From Nonomuraea candida (GTDB lineage: Bacteria > Actinomycetota > Actinomycetes > Streptosporangiales > Streptosporangiaceae): a stretch of DNA of 64,000 nt. The notes beneath the pieces are model-generated. The model saw only the letters and a list, made by a program, of their open reading frames with translations. It had not been told where the DNA came from and did not search any database. The position numbers and the translations under genes were made by a program. Shown here one piece after another: positions 1-7,515 of this stretch (position 1 is the first letter of the stretch; every line of letters starts with the position of its first letter). Location of the stretch: positions 15,497 through 79,496 of the forward strand of contig NZ_JOAG01000054.1 in the NCBI RefSeq assembly GCF_000725485.1, given 5' to 3'.

Positions 1-596
1 GCCCCACTCCCGGCCCCGCCGAGGACCGCCGCGCCGTCGGCCCCGGCCGGGGCCGACGGCGGGGCCGCGATCTCCAGGGGTTTCCAGACCACGAACAGCG
101 CCGTGGCCACGAGCGCGGCCGCCAGCACCGGCGTGAGCGTGCGGCGGGCGGCCACGCTGCTGCGGCGCAGCCGCGCCGCCTGAAGGGCGATCACGGCCGC
201 GCCGATGAGCACGAGCGCCACCGTGCCCGCCGTGCCGATCGCCGCCCCCGTGGCCGGGGCGGCGAGGTGGCGCAGGCCCATGACGGCCGCGCACAGGTAG
301 CCCAGCCCCACCACCGCCCCGGGCAGCGGGCCGCCCAGCCGGCCGGTGGGGAAGGCCATCACGAGGTGGGCCAGCAGCGCCGGCCAGACCCCCGTCGTCG
401 CGGCGGCGACCTCGCGCGGGATCGGCAGCGGAAGCTGGTGCACCGTCCACAGCACCCCTTCGGCGACCAGCAGCCCCCCGAACCGGCGCCCGGCCCGCCG
501 TCCGGGGTGGGTCAGGAGGGAGGCCAGGCCCGCGACGGCGAAGGCGGCGCCGGTGGCGGCGGGCACGAGCGCGGTGGACAGGCCCGGGATGTCGAT
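1..596 (-). CDS. Partial membrane protein, possibly N-terminal sensor region of a histidine kinase
   Basis: The reading frame runs off the left edge of the window, so only the N-terminal ~200 residues are visible. They form several hydrophobic segments separated by short polar loops. The stretch HLVMAFPTGRL resembles the 'FPtGRL' loop often seen in the membrane sensor part of actinomycete histidine kinases; that family assignment is inference. It lies 45 bp downstream of the ABC-F gene on the same strand. The start is unclear: no ATG is available, GAGAGGA lies upstream of an ATC codon at 596, and a TTG at 644 would overlap the ABC-F stop as TTGA. An intact C-terminal kinase domain outside the window would settle the call. 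Confidence 0.5.
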   Translation of the reverse strand, partial: MDIPGLSTALVPAATGAAFAVAGLASLLTHPGRRAGRRFGGLLVAEGVLWTVHQLPLPIPREVAAATTGVWPALLAHLVMAFPTGRLGGPLPGAVVGLGYLCAAVMGLRHLAAPATGAAIGTAGTVALVLIGAAVIALQAARLRRSSVAARRTLTPVLAAALVATALFVVWKPLEIAAPPSAPAGADGAAVLGGAGSG

Positions 597-640
597 CGGT
601 GATCGTCCTCTCTCACTGATCCGGCAGGGGGCGCCTCGCG

Positions 641-2284
641 TCAAGAATACGCAGGCGGGCCGGGCAGGTGGAGCCGTGGCCAGGAGGCGGTGTCCCGCAG
701 GAGCTGCCTGTCGTGCGTGGCCAGCACCACCGCGGCGCCGGTCGTGGCCAGCGCCCCCGTCAGCTCCTCCACCAGCGCCATGGACAGGTGGTTGGTCGGC
801 TCGTCGAGCAGCACCACCTGGGGCCGCGCGGCCAGCAGCAGCGCCAGGTCGAGCCGGCGCTGCTGGCCGACCGACAACTCGGCGACCGGCCGGTGCACGG
901 CCTCGGCGGGCAGCAGGCCGAGCCGGCCGAGCCCGATCGTGTCGGGCTCGGCGAGCCGGCCCGAGGTGACGAGCCGGCCCACGGCCGCGTCGTACACCTC
1001 CGAGGCCCGGCGGCGCGACGGCTCGGGCGACTCCTGGGCGAGCAGTCCGACGCGCACGCCGCGGCCGGCCTGCACGCTGCCCGAGTCGGGCGGCAGGGCC
1101 CCGGCGAGCACGCGCAGCAGGCTCGACTTGCCCGCGCCGTTCGGCCCGGTGACCACCAGCCGGTCGCCCGCGCGCAGCAGCACCGACTGCGGGGCGGCGA
1201 ACCGGCCGCGCACCAGCACCTCGTCCGCGCGCAGCAGCGTGGCGCCCGGGGACGCGTCCAGGTCGGGGAGCCGGAAGCGCAGCGGCGGCGGGGGCACGTC
1301 CACCACGTGCGACTCCAGCTCCTCCTGCCGCCGGTGCACGGCGCGCACGAGCGCGGGGGCGCGGGTGGCCCGGGCGTGCTTGCCGGTGCCCTTGTCCGGC
1401 CGCCAGCCGGTGACCAACCGGTTCTGCGCCTCGGAGAGGTTCTGGGCCAGGCGGCGGCGTTCGAGCTGCTGGTCGCGGTAGGCCAGCTCCCAGCGCTCCC
1501 GTTCGGCGTCGCGGCCCTCGCGGTAGCCCGCGTAGCCGCCGCCGTAGGTGCGGGGGCGTCCGTCGCTGGTCGGGTCGAGGTCCAGCACGGCGGTGACCAC
1601 GTCGGACAGCAGCGCCCGGTCGTGGCTGACGAGCACGACCCCGCCCGGGTGCGTACGCAGCCGCTCGGTCAGGTGATCGAGCCCGCCGGCGTCGAGGTGG
1701 TTGGTGGGCTCGTCCAGCAGCAGCAGGTCGTGCCCGGCGCCGAGCAGGCAGGCCAGCCTGATCCGGTACCGCTGCCCGACCGACAGCTCGGCCAGCGGCC
1801 GGGCGCGGTCGCTCACCGCGCCGAGCGCCGCCAGCGAGACGTCGACGCGGCGGTCGGCCTCCCAGGCGTCGATGGTCTCGGCGGCGGCCAGCGCGGCGGC
1901 GTAGTCCTGCTCCGCGCCGGGGCGCTGCTCGGCGAGCGCGAGAGTGGCCGCCTCGAACGCGCGCAGCACGGCCCGCACGTGGGCGAGCTCGTCGTCGATC
2001 AGATGGCCGACCGTGCGGTCGTCGCCGACCGGCATCTCCTGCCGGGCGACGCCGAGGGCGCCGGCGCGGTGCACGGTGCCGGAGTCGGGGGCCAGGGTGC
2101 CGGCGAGCACCTCCAGCAGGGTGGTCTTGCCGCGGCCGTTCTCGCCGACGACGCCCAGCCGGTCGCCGGGCGAGACGGTGACGTCCACGCCGGTGAGCAC
2201 CGGGCGGCCGCTGCGGGAAACGTGCAGGTCGGTGGCGTTGAGGTGGGCGCGGGCACGCGCCGCCGGAACGGGGTGGGTGAACAT
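641..2284 (-). CDS. ABC-F family ATPase (ribosome-protection / antibiotic resistance type)
   Basis: Soluble protein of 547 residues with two nucleotide-binding domains and no membrane segment, the ABC-F architecture. NBD1 has Walker A GENGRGKTT (47-55), signature LSVGQ (167-171) and LDEPTNHLD (190-198). A charged linker covers about 255-325. NBD2 has GPNGAGKSS (380-388), a second LSVGQ near 470 and LDEPTNHL near 493. ABC-F proteins bind the ribosomal E site and can displace antibiotics; the closest functional class is probably the resistance (ARE) group, but the substrate cannot be read from sequence. The ATG at 2284 is chosen because AGGAAGAAG sits immediately upstream. A seven-codon leader ORF precedes it by about 120 nt and its codons are complementary to this Shine-Dalgarno, suggesting drug-inducible attenuation. 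Confidence 0.9.
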   Translation of the reverse strand: MFTHPVPAARARAHLNATDLHVSRSGRPVLTGVDVTVSPGDRLGVVGENGRGKTTLLEVLAGTLAPDSGTVHRAGALGVARQEMPVGDDRTVGHLIDDELAHVRAVLRAFEAATLALAEQRPGAEQDYAAALAAAETIDAWEADRRVDVSLAALGAVSDRARPLAELSVGQRYRIRLACLLGAGHDLLLLDEPTNHLDAGGLDHLTERLRTHPGGVVLVSHDRALLSDVVTAVLDLDPTSDGRPRTYGGGYAGYREGRDAERERWELAYRDQQLERRRLAQNLSEAQNRLVTGWRPDKGTGKHARATRAPALVRAVHRRQEELESHVVDVPPPPLRFRLPDLDASPGATLLRADEVLVRGRFAAPQSVLLRAGDRLVVTGPNGAGKSSLLRVLAGALPPDSGSVQAGRGVRVGLLAQESPEPSRRRASEVYDAAVGRLVTSGRLAEPDTIGLGRLGLLPAEAVHRPVAELSVGQQRRLDLALLLAARPQVVLLDEPTNHLSMALVEELTGALATTGAAVVLATHDRQLLRDTASWPRLHLPGPPAYS

Positions 2285-2285
2285 G

Positions 2286-2416
2286 CTTCTTCCTCGGTGA
2301 GCGCAGGCTCGCGCGCGCCTCGGCAGGAGGCGGGGAACCTGGAAGGTGAGAGACGACGGCTCAGCTCGGCCGCGCCCGGGGCGGGCGGGCGAGCCGGTCG
2401 TTCTCACAGGAAGAAG
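2286..2416 (-). promoter_or_regulatory. Candidate translational attenuator: leader-ORF codons sequester the ABC-F Shine-Dalgarno
   Basis: Minus-strand CTTCTTCCT at 2416-2408 (inside the Tyr-Phe-Phe-Leu codons) is the exact reverse complement of AGGAAGAAG at 2294-2286, the ABC-F ribosome binding site. The flanking TGAG (2406-2403) also pairs with CTCA (2301-2298). Between them lies a GC-rich segment with CGGCTC/GAGCCG arms. A ribosome paused on the leader would free the RBS. This is base-pairing seen by eye; no folding energy was computed. Confidence 0.6.
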
Positions 2417-2427
2417 TACAAACGCAC
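2404..2427 (-). CDS. Leader peptide upstream of the ABC-F gene (MRLYFFL)
   Basis: GTG CGT TTG TAC TTC TTC CTG TGA encodes a seven-residue peptide. A TACAGT -10 box ends 6 nt upstream of the GTG, so the transcript should begin at or next to the start codon and the peptide would be made from a leaderless mRNA. The aromatic end (Tyr-Phe-Phe-Leu) and the position about 120 nt before an ABC-F gene fit ribosome-stalling leader peptides that control ABC-F genes in other bacteria. Nothing but this context supports translation. Confidence 0.6.
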   Translation of the reverse strand: MRLYFFL

Positions 2428-2433
2428 GTCCCC

Positions 2434-2439
2434 ACTGTA
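2434..2439 (-). promoter_or_regulatory. -10 box of the ABC-F leader transcript
   Basis: TACAGT on the minus strand fits the TANNNT actinomycete -10 pattern and places the transcription start at the GTG of the leader ORF. No convincing -35 hexamer is seen 17-18 bp upstream. The promoter lies between the protease gene stop and the ABC-F leader, so the ABC-F gene probably has its own transcript. Confidence 0.6.
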
Positions 2440-2450
2440 GCGGACGTCGG

Positions 2451-4094
2451 TCAGGCGTGCCCGTGCGGTCCCGCGCCGTACGGGGAGGGGTGGCCGTTCG
2501 GACCGGCGCCGTACGGGGAGGGGTTGCCGTTCGGACCGGCGCCGTGGTGGCCGTCGTAGCCGTGGCCGTTCGCGCCGCTGGGCACGTGCGGCGGGGGAGG
2601 CGGCGGCTGGACCTGGCCGGCGGGCAGCCGGTGCCACGGAGGCGGCGCGACCGTCCCGTACGCGGGCGGCGGGAAGGCGTGCGCGGGACCGCGGCGGCGT
2701 CGCCTGCGGCGCAGGACCTTGAGCACGACCAGGGCGAGCACGGCGACGATCAGCGCCCCCGCGCCGATCAGCAGCCAGGTCCACAGGGGCCGCGGCGACT
2801 CGTCCTTGCCCGCCGAGATCGCCTGCTGGGAGTCGCTGATGTACTTGGCGACGTACGGGTGGTTCGGGAACAGCGCCTGCACCTCGCGGAACTTCGGCAG
2901 CGCGGCGGCGTAGTGGCGGCGGAAGAAGTCGTCGAGCGCCTCGTTGTACCGGGTGGTGGTGAGGGCCTGGGCGGGTTTGACGTTCTTCTCCCCGAGCTTC
3001 TCCTTGACGATGCTCACGGGCAGCACGAAGCTCTCGCTCTCCGAGGCCTCCCCGCCCTCGCTGACCGTGCCGGCGATCAGCATGCCGATGACCTTGCCCT
3101 CCGCGCCGAACACCGGGCCGCCGGAGTTGCCGTGGTAGGACGGCGCCTGCGTCTGGATATAGGGCACGCCGGTCTGGGTGCTGCGTCTGGCGTTGTACGG
3201 CCCCTCGGTCAGCGCCGGTTCGAGCCGCGACTCCAGGCTGAAGAAGGGGGTGTTGGTGACCAGGCCGGGGAAGCCGCTGATGTAGAGGGTGTCGCCGGTG
3301 CGCACGTCGGCGTCGTCGCCCAGCGGCACGGTCGGCAGGTTCTGCTGCCCGCTGACCTTGAGCAGCGCGAAGTCCTTGCCCGGGTAGTTCTCGCCCACGG
3401 AGACCAGCTCGGCCGGAACCGCCTTGGCCGTCTTGTCCACGCCGCCGCCCGGCAGGCTCTGCAGCACCGACAGGCTCTGCTTCAGGTCGCGGATGCGCAT
3501 GTGGGCGGTGTTGAAGGTGACGTAGATCTGCTGGGCCAGCTTGAGGATCTCCTCGTCGGCCTCGATGCCGCGCAGCCCGCTGACGATCTCCTTGGCGTCC
3601 TGCTCGTTGAACGCGGCCAGCGCCTGCTGCGCGAACAGCCGGCTGAGCTCCGTCTCGCCCACCTGGACGCAGTGCGCGCCGGTCACCATGTAACCGTCGG
3701 GGGTGACCCACCAGCCGGTGCACATGCCGCCGACCTCCGCCTCGACCGTGCGTTCCGGGGTGGTCGCGGCGAGGTAGGTGTCGACGTCGGCCGCGATCCG
3801 CCGGAACAGCCACGTGGCGATGCTGCGCTCGTCGGAGGAGATCTTGCCCTGCTGCACGGCGACGACGGCCTGCCGGGTGAGCCGGTCGAAGGCGTTCTGA
3901 TTGATCGTGCTGGTCGGCACGGCGACGGTGCCGGTGTAGGTGAGGCTGGTCAGCTGGACCGCGGCCTGGGTACGCGCGGCCAGCCAGGTGCCGACGGGCA
4001 CGTCGGGCCGGTCCTCGGGGGCGCCGTCGGCCGCCGCCGGCGCCGCGGGCAGCGCGACCGCCAGGACGACCGCCGCCGACGCGGCCACCTTCAT
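2451..4094 (-). CDS. Secreted, membrane-anchored trypsin-like serine protease
   Basis: About 547 residues. A signal peptide (MKVAASAAVVLAVALPAAPA) is followed by a chymotrypsin-fold domain. Catalytic residues are visible as TGAHCV (His), KDFALLKV (Asp) and GNSGGPV (Ser). Near residue 445 a single hydrophobic helix (WTWLLIGAGALIVAVLALVV) is followed by a run of Arg, so the protease domain should face outside with a short cytosolic tail. The tail is Pro/Gly rich and ends in repeated NGxPSPYGAGP units. An upstream GTG at 4121 is in frame, but the ATG at 4094 has AGGAC upstream and starts the signal peptide directly. The target is unknown; it may act in envelope protein quality control. Confidence 0.85.
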   Translation of the reverse strand: MKVAASAAVVLAVALPAAPAAADGAPEDRPDVPVGTWLAARTQAAVQLTSLTYTGTVAVPTSTINQNAFDRLTRQAVVAVQQGKISSDERSIATWLFRRIAADVDTYLAATTPERTVEAEVGGMCTGWWVTPDGYMVTGAHCVQVGETELSRLFAQQALAAFNEQDAKEIVSGLRGIEADEEILKLAQQIYVTFNTAHMRIRDLKQSLSVLQSLPGGGVDKTAKAVPAELVSVGENYPGKDFALLKVSGQQNLPTVPLGDDADVRTGDTLYISGFPGLVTNTPFFSLESRLEPALTEGPYNARRSTQTGVPYIQTQAPSYHGNSGGPVFGAEGKVIGMLIAGTVSEGGEASESESFVLPVSIVKEKLGEKNVKPAQALTTTRYNEALDDFFRRHYAAALPKFREVQALFPNHPYVAKYISDSQQAISAGKDESPRPLWTWLLIGAGALIVAVLALVVLKVLRRRRRRRGPAHAFPPPAYGTVAPPPWHRLPAGQVQPPPPPPHVPSGANGHGYDGHHGAGPNGNPSPYGAGPNGHPSPYGAGPHGHA

Positions 4095-4206
4095 CCACCT
4101 TGTCCTGAAATTTCCGCTCACAGCGGGAGATCGTGGGGCACGCCGCTTGTGACTGACTTGGAGCCGACTACGCCGGGCAGGCGGCCTCGTACGTCCGAGG
4201 AGGCGT

Positions 4207-4233
4207 GGTCCCGCCGGAGCCCTCGGCGGGACC
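4207..4233 (-). terminator. Stem-loop terminator after the CE4 deacetylase
   Basis: Perfect 9-bp stem GGTCCCGCC / GGCGGGACC with a 9-nt loop, about 40 bp past the stop of the deacetylase gene and upstream of the protease gene on the same strand. There is no clear T-tract, as is common in actinomycetes. Confidence 0.65.
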
Positions 4234-4271
4234 GTTCCTCCTGGTCCCGGTGAACGCCGGCGACGCGGTGG

Positions 4272-5276
4272 TCAGCTCGTGCGGCAGGAGACCGCGGGCC
4301 AACTCCAGTTGCCGCCGTGCTGGACGGTGAAGCCGAAGGTGTTGCCGCTGCCGTTCGGGCGCATCGTCATCACGTTGCCGCCCGAACTCCACGACGGGCT
4401 GCCGTTCCAGGTGGCGATGACCCGCTGCGGCGGCGTCATGGTGACCGTGACGATCCACGCGTTCGATCCCGAGACGGTCACCGACAGGTTGAAGCGGTCG
4501 CCCCACTGCTGGCCCTGGGAGATCGTGGCCGTGCAGGCGCCGCCGGGCGGCGGGCTGGTGGGCGGGGTGGTGCCGCCGTCGGGGGCGACGGCCCTGCCGG
4601 TGGCGGGCGAGATCATCCCGGCGCACAGGTTGCGGGCGCGCAGGCCGGCGGCGATCTGGGGGATGGCGGCCAGCATCGTGGCGTACTGGTCGTGCATGAG
4701 GATGACCTGGCCGTTCTGCAGGCGGCCCGCGGCCTGGACGATCGCGGCGGTGCTCGCGCCGTTCCAGTCCTGCGAGTCGACGTCCCAGAGCACCTCGGTG
4801 AGGCCGAGCTGCTGCTCCACCGACCTCAGGGTGGCGTTGGTCTCCCCGTACGGCGGCCGGAACAGCCGGGGCGCGGTGCCCGTGGCCTGCTGGATGACCT
4901 GCTGGGTGCGTTGCAGCTCCGACAACATCTGGGAGCTGCCGAGCTGGGTGAGGTGCGGGTGTGACCAGCTGTGGTTGCCGATCCACATGCCGGCGTCCCG
5001 CTGCGCCCGCACCAGGGCCTGGTGGTTCTGGGCGTTCTGGCCGGTGTTGAACATCGTGGCCCGCAGGCCGTTCGACGTCAGCGCGTTGAGCAGGTTGGCG
5101 GTGTTGCTGGCGTTGGGCCCGTCGTCGAAGGTCAGCCCGACATATCCGGCGCTGCAGTCGGCGGCGGCGCGGCGGTTCGCGGCCACGGCGGAGGTGGCGG
5201 TGACGGCCAGGCAGACGGCGAGGATCGCGCCGAGGAGCGCGGCGACGAAGGCGGGGCGGCGGTTCCGATCGGCCAT
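4272..5276 (-). CDS. Secreted polysaccharide deacetylase (CE4) with C-terminal CBM2
   Basis: 334 residues: signal peptide (LLGAILAVCLAVTATSAVA), NodB/CE4 domain and a carbohydrate-binding module. CE4 motifs are TFDDGP (metal-binding Asp pair), HSWSHPHL (the H-x3-H metal ligands), RPPYGETN and a late MHD motif (ILMHDQ). A linker of T/P/G leads to a family 2 CBM of about 95 residues flanked by Cys (ACTATI ... VSCRTS) with the expected Trp residues. The layout matches actinomycete acetyl-xylan esterases, so deacetylation of xylan or chitin outside the cell is likely. ATG 5276 is chosen over an in-frame ATG at 5309 because AAGGGA precedes it. Its promoter carries operator-like elements, suggesting sugar-responsive control. 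Confidence 0.9.
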   Translation of the reverse strand: MADRNRRPAFVAALLGAILAVCLAVTATSAVAANRRAAADCSAGYVGLTFDDGPNASNTANLLNALTSNGLRATMFNTGQNAQNHQALVRAQRDAGMWIGNHSWSHPHLTQLGSSQMLSELQRTQQVIQQATGTAPRLFRPPYGETNATLRSVEQQLGLTEVLWDVDSQDWNGASTAAIVQAAGRLQNGQVILMHDQYATMLAAIPQIAAGLRARNLCAGMISPATGRAVAPDGGTTPPTSPPPGGACTATISQGQQWGDRFNLSVTVSGSNAWIVTVTMTPPQRVIATWNGSPSWSSGGNVMTMRPNGSGNTFGFTVQHGGNWSWPAVSCRTS

Positions 5277-5317
5277 GCTGATCCCTTGATCGTTGGAGGG
5301 TGGCTGCACCTGCGGAC

Positions 5318-5346
5318 ATTGTGAGGACGCCTCCGAAATGTGTCAA
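5318..5346 (-). promoter_or_regulatory. Promoter of the CE4 gene with overlapping LacI-type palindrome
   Basis: TTGACA (5346-5341), a 17-bp spacer and CACAAT (5323-5318) make a good sigma70-type promoter reading into the deacetylase gene. The perfect palindrome TCAACGTTGA (5343-5352) overlaps the -35 box; its CG centre is typical of LacI-family operators. No LacI gene is in the window. Confidence 0.65.
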
Positions 5347-5355
5347 CGTTGATCA

Positions 5356-5438
5356 GAAAACTTTCGGGAGCATTCCGTCTTGAATCAGGAAGCCATCGCA
5401 TCCGACCTCGTGATTTTGGGACCGAAACTTTTCGGGAG
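5356..5438. promoter_or_regulatory. Two CGAAA/TTTCG-type boxes upstream of the CE4 gene
   Basis: GAAAACTTTCGGGAG (5356-5370) and CGAAACTTTTCGGGAG (5423-5438) are near-identical direct copies, each containing an inverted GAAA..TTTC core. Actinomycete xylanase genes are reported to carry a CGAAA-N-TTTCG element upstream, and the neighbouring CE4-CBM2 enzyme fits such a regulon. Regulator assignment is inference. Confidence 0.5.
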
Positions 5439-5529
5439 CATGGAATCTTTCATGGGCCGGTCGCCGAGGTGTGAACGCGCCGAAAGGTGGTAGCCCAGAG
5501 ACGAGAGCGACGACGACACGGGAGGCACC

Positions 5530-5835
5530 ATGGCCGAGGCACTCCTCACCGACGAGGAGATCGACACCGCGCTGGTGGCGCTGGAGGGCTGGCGGAGAGA
5601 GGGCGACGCCCTGCTCAAGGACGTGCCGGTGACGCCGGACAGCCACGGCTGGCTGCGCGAGGCGGTGATGAACGAGGCCGACGCGCTCGACCACCACCCC
5701 GACATCGAGGACACCGGCTCGGGCCTGCGCTTCCGGCTGTCCACCCACAGCGCGGGCGGCGTGACCGCACGCGACGTCGAGCTGGCCGCCCACATCGACC
5801 AGGTGCTCGACGGCGGAGCCCGCGACCGCGGCTGA
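5530..5835 (+). CDS. phhB: Pterin-4a-carbinolamine dehydratase
   Basis: 101 residues, normal family length. The segment DALDHHPDI holds the conserved His pair of the active site (family motif [E/D]xxxHHP), and FRLSTHSAGGVTARDVELA matches the family's 'TH..GGlT..D..lA' ending. The enzyme dehydrates 4a-hydroxytetrahydropterin during pterin recycling and is also a DCoH-like fold. GGGAGG lies 6 nt before the ATG. It is a single gene between the CE4 promoter region and the malate oxidoreductase; no aromatic hydroxylase is nearby, so its partner is unknown. Confidence 0.9.
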   Translation: MAEALLTDEEIDTALVALEGWRREGDALLKDVPVTPDSHGWLREAVMNEADALDHHPDIEDTGSGLRFRLSTHSAGGVTARDVELAAHIDQVLDGGARDRG

Positions 5836-5880
5836 TCTCCGCGCGCCCCGCGAGGGCCGATTCCCGCCTTGCCCCGCACA

Positions 5881-5913
5881 CCTGTTATACAGGTTGCCAT
5901 CCTGTCATACAGG
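5881..5913. promoter_or_regulatory. Tandem palindromic operators before mqo
   Basis: CCTGTTATACAGG (5881-5893) and CCTGTCATACAGG (5901-5913) are two 13-bp palindromes with identical CCTGT/ACAGG arms, exactly 20 bp apart (two helical turns). They lie 26 bp before the mqo start. A dimeric repressor is expected; the GntR/FCD gene just after mqo is the obvious candidate. Confidence 0.65.
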
Positions 5914-5938
5914 TTGCGGCGGCGAGGAGGAGGCTCAC

Positions 5939-7438
5939 GTGGGCATCGGGGAGCACTACGACGTGGTGCTGGTGGGCGGCGGCATCATGAGCGCCACCCT
6001 CGGCGTGCTGCTGCGCCGGGTGCAGCCGGACTGGTCGGTCCTCGTGCTCGAACGGCTGGACGGGCCCGGCCTGGAGAGCTCCTCCGCCTGGAACAACGCG
6101 GGCACCGGCCACGCCGGGCTCTGCGAGTTCAACTACACGCCGCTGCGCGGTGACGGCTCGATCGACGTCGCCGCCGCGATCGCCGTGAACGAGCAGTTCC
6201 ACCTGTCCCGGCAACTGTGGGCGCGGCTGGTCGAGGAGGGCGCGCTCGGCGACCCGGCGGGCTTCATCCGCTCGGTCCCCCACTACGGCTTCGCCCGCGG
6301 CGCCGCCGGCGTACGGCACCTGCGCCTGCGGTACGAGGCCCTGCGCGGGCACCCGCTGTTCGAGGGGATGGAGTTCATCCGCGACCGGGAGGCCATGGCG
6401 CGCTGGCTGCCGCTGATGTTCGCCGCCCGGCCCGACGACGGCGGGCAGGTGGCCGTCTGCCGCACCCGCACCGGCACGGACGTCGACTACGGGGTGCTCG
6501 CCCGGCGGCTGCTCGCCTCGCTCGGCGACGTCCCGGTGCGGACGGGCCACGAGGTGCGCTCGCTGACCCGGGAGGGCCGCCGCTGGCGGCTGCGGGTGCG
6601 GGACACGAAGGGATCGGACGAGTACGACGTGCGCGGCTCGTTCGTCTTCCTCGGCGCGGGCGGGGGGACGTTGCCCCTGCTGCAGAGCGCCGGCGTGCCC
6701 GAGACGCGCGGCTACGGCGGTTTCCCGATCAGCGGGCGGTTCCTGCGCACGGCCGCCCCCGGGCTGATCGCCCGCCACCACGCCAAGGTCTACAGCCACG
6801 CCGAGCCCGGCGCGCCGCCGCTGTCGGTGCCGCACCTCGACACCCGCGTCGTGGACGGCCGGGCCTACCTCATGTTCGGCCCCTTCGCCGCGTTCTCGCC
6901 CCGCTTCCTCAAGCACGGGCGCCTCACCGACCTGCCGCGCTCGGTGACCGGCCGCAACGCCGGCACGCTCCTGGGCGCCGCCCGCGGCGACCTCGGCCTG
7001 CTGCGGTACCTCGTCGGGCAGCTCGCGCAGACCCGCGACGGGCGGCTGGCGGCGCTGCGCCGGTTCGTGCCGGACGCGCGGCCGGAGGACTGGGAGCTCG
7101 TCACCGCCGGCCAGCGGGTGCAGGTCGTCAAGCGGGTCGGCGGCCGGGGCTCGATCGCCGGGTTCGGCACCGAGGTCGTCACACCCGCCCAGGGCGGGCT
7201 GGCCGCGCTGCTCGGCGCCTCCCCTGGCGCCTCCGCCTCGGTGGCTATCATGCTCGACGTGCTTGAGCGCGCTTTCCCCGATCGCCTGCCGGCCTGGCGC
7301 ACCGCGCTGCGGAGCCTCGTCCCCAGCTACGGCACTCCCCTGGCCGGGCAGCCCGACCTGCTGCGGAAGGTCACCGAGCGCAGCGCCGCCGCCCTCGGCC
7401 TGAACGACGACGCCCCCCACGAGGCGGGCCGTGGCTGA
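5939..7438 (+). CDS. mqo: Malate:quinone oxidoreductase
   Basis: 499 residues. FAD-binding GGG motif (VVLVGGGIMSATLG) near the start, the Mqo-typical SSAWNNAGTGHAGLCEFNYT, and RYLVGQLAQ and GAGGG motifs further on. It oxidises malate to oxaloacetate at the membrane surface and passes electrons to quinone, bypassing NAD-malate dehydrogenase. The start is the GTG at 5939: GAGGAGGAGG precedes it and the glycine motif falls at the usual distance. Two palindromes upstream and a GntR/FCD regulator 77 bp downstream suggest substrate-responsive repression. Its last codons (GGCCGTGGCTGA) are repeated just around the GntR start. Confidence 0.92.
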   Translation: MGIGEHYDVVLVGGGIMSATLGVLLRRVQPDWSVLVLERLDGPGLESSSAWNNAGTGHAGLCEFNYTPLRGDGSIDVAAAIAVNEQFHLSRQLWARLVEEGALGDPAGFIRSVPHYGFARGAAGVRHLRLRYEALRGHPLFEGMEFIRDREAMARWLPLMFAARPDDGGQVAVCRTRTGTDVDYGVLARRLLASLGDVPVRTGHEVRSLTREGRRWRLRVRDTKGSDEYDVRGSFVFLGAGGGTLPLLQSAGVPETRGYGGFPISGRFLRTAAPGLIARHHAKVYSHAEPGAPPLSVPHLDTRVVDGRAYLMFGPFAAFSPRFLKHGRLTDLPRSVTGRNAGTLLGAARGDLGLLRYLVGQLAQTRDGRLAALRRFVPDARPEDWELVTAGQRVQVVKRVGGRGSIAGFGTEVVTPAQGGLAALLGASPGASASVAIMLDVLERAFPDRLPAWRTALRSLVPSYGTPLAGQPDLLRKVTERSAAALGLNDDAPHEAGRG

Positions 7439-7515
7439 CGGGGGCGGGGCGTTCGCGGACGGCGGCGCATCGCGGAAGGCGAGCCCGTCAGGCGGCGCGG
7501 TGCGGGGAGCGGGCC

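Noticed and set aside
668..2440. 590-codon open frame opposite the ABC-F gene
   Set aside because: Low-complexity shadow (Gly/Arg/Gln rich) of a clearly conserved ABC-F gene.
2404..4098. 564-codon frame ending in VRLYFFL as a long gene
   Set aside because: Most is the out-of-frame shadow of the protease gene; only the last eight codons have independent promoter support.
4317..5324. Plus-strand open frames opposite the deacetylase
   Set aside because: No family features; the minus strand has a signal peptide, CE4 and CBM2 motifs.
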